DNA of 20,734 nucleotides from positions 1 through 20,734 of the forward strand of contig JAKAUD010000146.1 of the NCBI GenBank assembly GCA_021827885.1, written 5' to 3'. Source of the DNA: Thermoplasmata archaeon. GTDB taxonomy: Archaea; Thermoplasmatota; Thermoplasmata; Thermoplasmatales; Thermoplasmataceae. The position numbers and the translations under genes were made by a program. Shown here in pieces: positions 15,892 to 20,734 of the stretch. Position 1 is the stretch's first letter, and each line of letters opens with the position of its first letter. The notes under the pieces are model-generated. The model saw only the letters and a list, made by a program, of their open reading frames with translations. It searched no databases and was not told where the DNA came from.

Positions 15892-16830
15892 TCATATAGC
15901 AGAAAAATCAATCTTTGCTTTTGAATGGTCCTTGCAGATTAGTGCGACTCTGCTCTCTCTCCTCTCAGCTGTATATATATAGCCTAAATTGTCAGCAAGG
16001 GCTCTTGAAAATTCAACGATAGAATCATGCGAAGGCATATTGCTTGAACTGAGGTTCGCTATGGAAGCACCGACATGAACGTACCCTTTTGACTCTATGA
16101 AATCCGGGTCTGCCCTCCTATCCATCTCAGTATATTCCTCCAGGAAAGGAAAATTTACATCTTTTACAAGTGTATGTCTTATAACCTTCCTTGTGTTTAA
16201 TGAAGGGAGCAAATCAAGCGTTTTATTGAAATTCTCCCATGCATTTCCAATAGCAGGGTTAAGAACTTCATTGAAAATTTTCTTGTTCGGTCCAGCGACT
16301 GTAACATACAACTGGGTAGGAAGCGGGTCAAGTCTTTCAAGCACCATAGGTAGTGTACCATTAGTTACCAGAAAGGTCGATATCCCTCTCTTTCGAGCAA
16401 GCGCAATAAATTCCCCCAGTCTTGAATAAAGCGTTGGTTCCCCTGTTAGCGAAATTGCGATGTGCTTTGGGTTCTGTGATTCCTCCCATTTTTCCAAAGG
16501 AACCTTGGGGTTCCCCTTGAAACCAGTCAGGAGCTTCTTGTGTGCTTTGATGCTTTCCTCGAGAATGAACTCAGGATCGTCCTCATCTGATATGTGCATT
16601 CCGTCAAATCCCTGGAATCTCCAGCAAAAAGAGCAATTTTCCGTGCAAGAATTTACTGCAGGTGTCATCTGAACGCACTGATGTGACTTTATGCCGTAAA
16701 ACGTTCCCTTATAACAGCCTTCGCCACCTCTTAGCTCGCTTTTCGTCCAGTGGCAGACTTTAACTGCTGAATGTTTTCCTACAATCGAATAATGTTGTTT
16801 TTTGTAAACCTGCTCGTATTGAGATTCCAC
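15892..16830 (-). CDS. taw1: tRNA 4-demethylwyosine synthase (Taw1/TYW1), radical SAM
   Basis: Taw1 converts N1-methylguanosine-37 of tRNA-Phe, using pyruvate and S-adenosylmethionine, into the tricyclic imidazopurine 4-demethylwyosine, the core step of archaeal wyosine synthesis. The 312-residue protein has the radical-SAM triad CTENCSFCW with C62, C66 and C69. It also has the extra cysteines C26, C39 and C52 that bind a second Fe-S cluster in TYW1. The numbering agrees with that of the M. jannaschii enzyme as I recall it. SLTGEPTLY is near 128-136. The flavodoxin domain of eukaryotic TYW1 is absent, as expected in archaea. The start is GTG; a TATA-like box is centred about 23 nt upstream. 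It is transcribed alone. Confidence 0.95.
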   Translation of the reverse strand: MESQYEQVYKKQHYSIVGKHSAVKVCHWTKSELRGGEGCYKGTFYGIKSHQCVQMTPAVNSCTENCSFCWRFQGFDGMHISDEDDPEFILEESIKAHKKLLTGFKGNPKVPLEKWEESQNPKHIAISLTGEPTLYSRLGEFIALARKRGISTFLVTNGTLPMVLERLDPLPTQLYVTVAGPNKKIFNEVLNPAIGNAWENFNKTLDLLPSLNTRKVIRHTLVKDVNFPFLEEYTEMDRRADPDFIESKGYVHVGASIANLSSSNMPSHDSIVEFSRALADNLGYIYTAERRESRVALICKDHSKAKIDFSAI

Positions 16831-16848
16831 AAATCTGGAAGAAACAAG

Positions 16849-16857
16849 TTTATTTAA
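16849..16857 (-). promoter_or_regulatory. TATA-like box of taw1
   Basis: The minus strand reads TTAAATAAA, centred about 23 nt before the GTG at 16830; no ribosome-binding site is seen. Confidence 0.5.
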
Positions 16858-16973
16858 GGTTTGACCAATTTAATTCTGCAAAAGTCATACATTATCTTGA
16901 TAGTAGAATCAACAATTGGATTGATGATGGAATTTTTGCCGAATGAATTTCAAGACCGTTATTTTTAAGAAAG

Positions 16974-17123
16974 TTATGCCTTTTCTATTTTTTTCTGCAG
17001 TTCCTTTATCTCTTCCTGCAACTGCTTATTGAGAGGACTCTTACGTGCCCTCTCCTGAAGTTCCGAGAGCTTATCCTCAAGACTTTTTTTCTTCCTAGAA
17101 AGATCTCTTTTTCCAAGACCCAT
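16974..17123 (-). CDS. 49-residue highly charged helical (coiled-coil-like) protein
   Basis: An open frame from ATG 17123 to TAA gives a 49-residue protein. It begins MGLGKRDLSRKKKSLED, continues with LSELQERARKS, and ends KQLQEEIKELQKKIEKA. Leucines and isoleucine recur at heptad-like spacing in two charged helices joined near S29-P30, as in a helical hairpin or coiled coil, and Lys/Arg exceed Asp/Glu. A TATA box centred 25 nt upstream argues that it is a real, leaderless gene. I do not recognise a family. The basic head suggests nucleic-acid or ribosome contact, but this is only inference. The 143 bp between its stop and taw1 hold the taw1 promoter and nothing else I can identify. Confidence 0.7.
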   Translation of the reverse strand: MGLGKRDLSRKKKSLEDKLSELQERARKSPLNKQLQEEIKELQKKIEKA

Positions 17124-17143
17124 GGAAGAGCATCCTGTCCCCG

Positions 17144-17151
17144 TTATAAAA
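17144..17151 (-). promoter_or_regulatory. TATA box of the 49-residue protein gene
   Basis: TTTTATAA on the minus strand, centred 25 nt before the ATG at 17123, one of the cleanest TATA matches in the window. Confidence 0.6.
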
Positions 17152-17205
17152 GATTCTTATCTCATTATATTTTAACCAGTAATCTTCGCCTCGTGAGTTG
17201 CTTCA

Positions 17206-17835
17206 ATGCAGAGCCAATCAAAACCACAGTATTCAGATCCTTTTTTGCCATCAATATATCTTGCAAAAAGTAATATCACACATCCAGGATCAGATTGCGT
17301 GGCAAAAAGTCATTTAAAGAGAAATATAGCTGTGCTGGCTGTTTTAGTGGTAATAGTAATTTTACTTTTCGTTTATGTTATTCCTGTAGGTCCGCATTCT
17401 GGTTTTATTTCTCAAAATCAGGCGTCTTCGATAACCAAGCAGAATTATACGTCATCATCAACATCATCCTCTTCCACGTCTTCAACAAAAGGAAGCCAAA
17501 GCTCACAATCGAGATATTACAACACATCGAGTGGAGGATATCTGTTGATTTCCGTGGCAAAATTTAACTCGTCCGCTAGCGCAGAGCAGTCCTTTGCGTC
17601 TATAAACACGTCCTTATCAGCCGAGTACCATCTCTTCGGCATCAACCTCAATACTGGAAATTTCAGGGGTTTTAAGTATGACTATACCTCAATAAGCCTC
17701 TTGTTGATCAGTCTTTCTTTTTCTGCTGGAATTGACGGAAGTTACGAATTCGTTATTATCTCCAATGAATACATGAGCAATAATACAATGTCATCTCTGT
17801 CTCAGGCACAGATTACTGCAATGACAAGCCTCTAA
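17206..17835 (+). CDS. Membrane-anchored extracytoplasmic protein with a Ser/Thr-rich linker
   Basis: The 209-residue protein has an N-terminal cytoplasmic segment, one membrane helix at about 40-61 (preceded by KSHLKRN), and an outside domain. After the helix comes a low-complexity Ser/Thr linker (about 82-107), then a domain of about 100 residues starting GGYLLISVAKFNSS. Such linkers are common sites of glycosylation in archaeal envelope proteins. No catalytic motif is visible. An internal GTG at 17299 would remove most of the odd N-terminal tail and place the basic residues right at the start. An A/T box (17164-17174) is better placed for the ATG at 17206. Function unknown. Confidence 0.65.
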   Translation: MQSQSKPQYSDPFLPSIYLAKSNITHPGSDCVAKSHLKRNIAVLAVLVVIVILLFVYVIPVGPHSGFISQNQASSITKQNYTSSSTSSSSTSSTKGSQSSQSRYYNTSSGGYLLISVAKFNSSASAEQSFASINTSLSAEYHLFGINLNTGNFRGFKYDYTSISLLLISLSFSAGIDGSYEFVIISNEYMSNNTMSSLSQAQITAMTSL

Positions 17836-17839
17836 TTGC

Positions 17840-17869
17840 GGAAACAACCATGCATTATTATCTGTTTCC
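17840..17869. repeat. Short inverted repeat just after the Ser/Thr-rich protein gene
   Basis: Seven-base arms GGAAACA and TGTTTCC are separated by 16 nt and begin 5 nt after the stop. It could form a weak hairpin in the 3' untranslated RNA. No T-run follows, so it is not a classical terminator. Confidence 0.3.
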
Positions 17870-18107
17870 CACTCCTACACCTTCTCAGGAGATTTCTCTC
17901 TTCAATGGTAGCAGGCTGAATCCACATAAGATGAAATCCACTCGACACGAAGGCATTCTGTCCATAATGATAGACCATTTGATTTTATGATACATTGAAA
18001 GAGAAACTGTAAAGTGATTATGCCTGCTTAAAAACTGAAGAAAGTCCTTTTGTTACAGGATTCAATTAACATAATTATAGATAGTTTTGCCTTTACCACG
18101 AAAAAAT

Positions 18108-18130
18108 AGGTAATGTTATAATATTAACCT
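18108..18130. repeat. Imperfect A/T-rich palindrome
   Basis: A 23-base segment starting AGGTAATG and ending TTAACCT has outer arms AGGT/ACCT and an A/T-rich core that is nearly self-complementary. It sits between convergent genes rather than at a promoter, so a termination role is more likely than an operator. It may also be chance in A/T-rich DNA. Confidence 0.25.
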
Positions 18131-18210
18131 GAAGAACCCTGATTTTTACATTTTTAGATATTTTTTGGTTTGGAGCATATGCAGCATCAACAACATGAAT
18201 GAATGTTTTT

Positions 18211-18702
18211 TCAATATATCTGCAGGCTAACTGCCAAAATTGTTATCAGAGCCATTAAGGCGAGGCTTGTGTAACTCATAAAATGGGACATTTTTCTTAA
18301 CTTGTTCAATTCCTCCTTCTTTCCCTCTCTGCTGAGCCTCATGATTCTCTTTCCATGATAAAGGTTGTTTCCATAAACTATTATTATCATAATTGCAACA
18401 ACAATCATCTTTGCAAGAAGGATGTGACCGCTTAACGTCGTAAAAAGATCAGAAGGTTCAGGAAGGTACCATCCAAAAGCAAGTATCAATCCTGTTATCA
18501 CTAATATCAGCAATGTCGCGTGAGAAAAGTAAGCAAATCTCTTGGCTATATTACCGACTATTTTGGTTCGCTGCTTCTCATCCTCCGATATCTTAAAAGA
18601 AGATGGCCAAACCACGAGCCACATGAAGTAAGATCCACCAATAAATATAATTGCCATAAAAATGTGGATCCAAAGGATCCCATCGACCAATGCCTGCTCC
18701 AC
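18211..18702 (-). CDS. CopD-like four-helix integral membrane protein
   Basis: The 163-residue protein has four hydrophobic helices at about 10-32, 57-77, 93-112 and 140-161. The opening WIHIFMAIIFIGGSYFMW and the histidines H13, H61 and H92 inside or next to helices resemble CopD/DUF2269-type membrane proteins. Members of this group are linked to copper handling or haem binding. A role in metal tolerance would suit an acid, metal-rich habitat, but no copper ATPase or CopC gene is adjacent. The loop RLSREGKKEELNKLRKM is basic. The start is GTG, placed 23 nt downstream of a TATA-like box. Confidence 0.65.
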   Translation of the reverse strand: MEQALVDGILWIHIFMAIIFIGGSYFMWLVVWPSSFKISEDEKQRTKIVGNIAKRFAYFSHATLLILVITGLILAFGWYLPEPSDLFTTLSGHILLAKMIVVAIMIIIVYGNNLYHGKRIMRLSREGKKEELNKLRKMSHFMSYTSLALMALITILAVSLQIY

Positions 18703-18719
18703 AGCCTATAATACAAGGA

Positions 18720-18731
18720 TTAAATTTAAAC
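18720..18731 (-). promoter_or_regulatory. TATA-like box of the CopD-like gene
   Basis: The minus strand GTTTAAATTTAA is centred about 23 nt upstream of the GTG at 18702, a leaderless arrangement. Confidence 0.45.
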
Positions 18732-18817
18732 TTACCAATTCTTTCCAATTTGATTAATTATACATACGCATGGACGGATCAAAGGAAAACTTTGATTTTG
18801 GCTGTCTATTAAAGAGA

Positions 18818-19735
18818 TCAGAATAGGTATTTTCTATATTCAGCAGAATTCTTTAATTTTCCGCCGGTCTGCATGTATGCATTTACTTCCTCTCTTAACC
18901 AGTCTTCCATCCCGGTAAATGAAAAATTTACGCCATTGGCCTTCTCTGTTGAAAGGATATAATCAACCCGGTTGTAATAGTCGGATAGCTCTTCGTTTTT
19001 ATCTGGTTCTTCCAATTGAACGTCTACGCCAGCAATATTGGCGATATTCTTGGATAATTCTCTCACAGTTATAGCATCAGGAGAAGCACCATTATAAACG
19101 CCTTTTTTACCATGCAGCCCAATCCACGCAAGGAACCTTCCGCAATCATCGACCCATGCATAATTCCTGCGTCCTTCGTTTGCTGGTATTGCAATTCTGT
19201 GTTTGTCTAAAATTTTTGACACATGGCCCTGAAATCTTTTTGTGCTGTCATCATGGCCAAGAACGTTAGGAAATCTTACTGCTAAAACTTCAAAACCTGC
19301 CTCCTGGAAAAGACATGCCTCCACATTTCTCTTACCTTCGCTGTAAGATGTTTCCTTTCTGTTTTCTATGATCTTAAATTTCATGGGGTCAAACTGATTT
19401 TCCTTCAAGATCCCGGACAATCCTTCATAAACTGCTGCACTCGATATGAAAACATAGCGGCCAATTCTGCCTTCGAAAAAATTGCTCGTCTTAACCACGT
19501 CATCCCTTCTGAAAGCCAGATTATCGAATACGACATCAAAAAAAGGCGGTGAAGAGAGCTTGGATTCTATGCTTTCTTCACTGAAGCGGTCAAACGTGAT
19601 AGATGCGACCTCGTCCTTGAATGGGTTGGGGGTCTTTCCGCTGGTGGCGATTGTTACCTCACAGTCATACTTTATTAGATATTCGACTAATCTTCTCCCT
19701 ATAAATCCGGTTCCACCAATTACCAGCGCTCTCAT
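18818..19735 (-). CDS. NAD(P)-dependent epimerase/dehydratase-like protein (extended SDR)
   Basis: Starting at ATG 19735 the protein has 305 residues. The Rossmann dinucleotide motif GGTGFIG is at 7-13, immediately after the MRALVI strand. A serine-rich SSAAVY segment is at 98-103, and the catalytic pair YxxxK (YSEGK) at 131-135. This matches extended short-chain dehydrogenases acting on nucleotide sugars or related substrates; the C-terminal part is atypical and the substrate cannot be named. Similar proteins include sugar epimerases and plant chloroplast RNA-binding (CSP41-like) homologues. An ATG at 19750 would add five residues before the conserved strand; I prefer 19735 because an A/T-rich box is centred about 30 nt upstream of it. 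Confidence 0.82.
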   Translation of the reverse strand: MRALVIGGTGFIGRRLVEYLIKYDCEVTIATSGKTPNPFKDEVASITFDRFSEESIESKLSSPPFFDVVFDNLAFRRDDVVKTSNFFEGRIGRYVFISSAAVYEGLSGILKENQFDPMKFKIIENRKETSYSEGKRNVEACLFQEAGFEVLAVRFPNVLGHDDSTKRFQGHVSKILDKHRIAIPANEGRRNYAWVDDCGRFLAWIGLHGKKGVYNGASPDAITVRELSKNIANIAGVDVQLEEPDKNEELSDYYNRVDYILSTEKANGVNFSFTGMEDWLREEVNAYMQTGGKLKNSAEYRKYLF

Positions 19736-19758
19736 GGCAAGTAAGATCATCCATTGGT

Positions 19759-19773
19759 GATTATTTATTTTTT
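19759..19773 (-). promoter_or_regulatory. A/T-rich promoter element of the SDR gene
   Basis: The minus strand carries an AAAATAAATAAT-like stretch centred about 30 nt upstream of ATG 19735 and only 16 nt from ATG 19750, favouring the downstream start. Confidence 0.4.
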
Positions 19774-19922
19774 ACATTCACATAAAGAGAACTCCCTGCG
19801 TTGTCGCATAATGTAATATCGAACATACCACTGAGAAATAATCTCGATATAATTCCTTATTAATGAATACTTGGTGATTTTGGCATGGAAGGATAGTCTC
19901 TAATTCAGAAGAGGAAATAATA

Positions 19923-19932
19923 CAATATAATA
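19923..19932 (+). promoter_or_regulatory. TATA box of the deoxyhypusine synthase gene
   Basis: CAATATAATA is centred about 23 nt before the ATG at 19950; there is no ribosome-binding site. Confidence 0.5.
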
Positions 19933-19949
19933 AGACATGATTAACCTTT

Positions 19950-20734
19950 ATGGACAGAAAATCTCTGCTCGACAGTCCAGTAAAAGATATGAAAATTTCA
20001 AAGGATACCACCATTGATAAATTAATGGATTCGTTTGGGCGGTCGGGTGGCTTTACATCGGCCAAGGTATTTACAGCTTACCAGATCCTCAAGAAGATGT
20101 TCAGTGAGGAAAACACGACATTTCTTTCATTTCCTGCCGATATAATTGCAACAGGCACAAGAGGTCTTATCAACGAATTAGTAAAAAGAAAGATGGTGGA
20201 TGTAATTATTACAACAAATGGAACCCTGGATCATGATATTGCGAGAACTTACATGAAATACTACAGCGGCTCTTTCGATATGAGTGATCGAGAACTCAGG
20301 AATCTAGAAATTAACAGGTTGGGGAATGTCTTCGTGCCGGACGAGAGTTATGGTACAATTATAGAAGAAAAAACGCAGCCTGTTCTGGAAAAACTTTATT
20401 CTATAAAGAAGGAGTGGACAGGTTCTGAAATAATATCTGAATTTGGTAAGACCATGAATTCTCCGGAATCCATATTATATAACGCAAGCAGAAATGGCAT
20501 TCCTGTCTTCGTACCAGGAATGATGGATGGTTCTTTTGGGTCACAGCTCTGGTCTTTCTACGAACGAAACAGGGACTTTAAAATAAATCTTCTTGCCGAC
20601 GAACATCAGCTGTCTGATATTATATTTGATGCAAAGAAAACAGGTGCTTTGATGGTTGGCGGCGGTATATCCAAGCATCATACAATATGGTGGAACCAGT
20701 TCAGAGGGGGGCTTGATTATGCTGTCAGATCGGA
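19950..20734 (+). CDS. dys: Deoxyhypusine synthase, 3' end outside the window
   Basis: This NAD-dependent enzyme transfers the aminobutyl group of spermidine to a lysine of translation factor aIF5A. The frame is open from ATG 19950 to the window edge (261 complete codons), so the protein is truncated here only by the window. It begins MDRKSLLDSPVKDM. Family features seen in order are FGRSGGFTSAK, the NAD-binding stretch ADIIATGTRG, TNGTLDHDI, FVPGMMDGSFG, and the active-site VGGGISKHH, whose lysine (residue 242) corresponds to the catalytic lysine of the human enzyme. GGLDYAVR follows near the end. It stands alone behind its own promoter. Confidence 0.95.
   Translation, partial: MDRKSLLDSPVKDMKISKDTTIDKLMDSFGRSGGFTSAKVFTAYQILKKMFSEENTTFLSFPADIIATGTRGLINELVKRKMVDVIITTNGTLDHDIARTYMKYYSGSFDMSDRELRNLEINRLGNVFVPDESYGTIIEEKTQPVLEKLYSIKKEWTGSEIISEFGKTMNSPESILYNASRNGIPVFVPGMMDGSFGSQLWSFYERNRDFKINLLADEHQLSDIIFDAKKTGALMVGGGISKHHTIWWNQFRGGLDYAVRS

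Larger units (their letters stand above)
17836..18210. other. Gene-free interval of about 375 bp
   Basis: The interval lies between two convergent genes. I see no convincing coding sequence. A 46-codon frame at about 17850-17990 on the plus strand has no promoter and no recognisable motif. The region is A/T-rich, holds the short inverted repeat near 17840 and an imperfect palindrome at 18108-18130, and may simply contain both 3' ends. Confidence 0.5.

Noticed and set aside
17850..17990. 46-codon plus-strand frame, perhaps the relic of a TnpB C-terminus from an IS200/IS605-type element
   Set aside because: Only a vague resemblance in composition; no zinc-finger cysteines, no element ends and no TnpA nearby.
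1..20734. tRNA, rRNA, CRISPR array, intact insertion sequence or replication origin
   Set aside because: I found no cloverleaf, direct-repeat array, transposase gene or clustered origin boxes by eye on either strand.

Overview
This window looks like chromosome from an acidophilic euryarchaeon of the order Thermoplasmatales (Thermoplasma/Ferroplasma/Cuniculiplasma type). The archaeal markers are a replication factor C large subunit, an RNase P Pop5-like protein, the wybutosine enzyme Taw1, deoxyhypusine synthase and an M1 aminopeptidase resembling the tricorn-interacting factors F2/F3. Most first genes have an A/T-rich box about 23-29 nt upstream of the start codon and no ribosome-binding site, as expected for leaderless transcripts. 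I see no rRNA, tRNA, CRISPR array or intact mobile element.

Layout. 1-1178: 3' part of an M1 aminopeptidase. 1242-4611: a tightly coupled operon of a thiolase and two acyl-CoA dehydrogenase (ACAD) paralogues, followed tail-to-tail by a small membrane protein (4621-5025). 5129-5760: minus-strand remains of a secreted, C-terminally anchored protein, broken by stops and frameshifts. 5788-6750: a bacterial type I pantothenate kinase (coaA). 6825-8111: an MFS metabolite transporter. 8115-9242: a metal-dependent amidohydrolase interrupted by one in-frame TAG. 9323-10840: Pop5 and rfcL, overlapping at their 3' ends. 10979-13264: a multispanning protein of unknown function and a polysaccharide-type flippase. 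13269-15807: a stand-alone third ACAD and a second MFS transporter. 15892-17123: taw1 and a 49-residue charged helical protein. 17206-19735: a membrane-anchored Ser/Thr-rich protein, a CopD-like membrane protein and an extended short-chain dehydrogenase/epimerase. 19950 to the end: deoxyhypusine synthase, cut by the window edge.

A recurring theme is acyl-CoA metabolism: coaA for CoA supply, a thiolase and three ACADs. The strongest observation is that the two operon ACADs have complementary losses. The first keeps the motifs that build its own FAD/acyl-CoA pocket but lacks the two motifs that normally reach into the neighbouring subunit's FAD site. The second keeps those two partner-contacting motifs but lacks the pocket motifs. 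The unlinked third ACAD has both sets. This suggests an obligate heteromeric ACAD, like the alpha2beta2 enzymes of mycobacterial steroid catabolism but in an archaeon.
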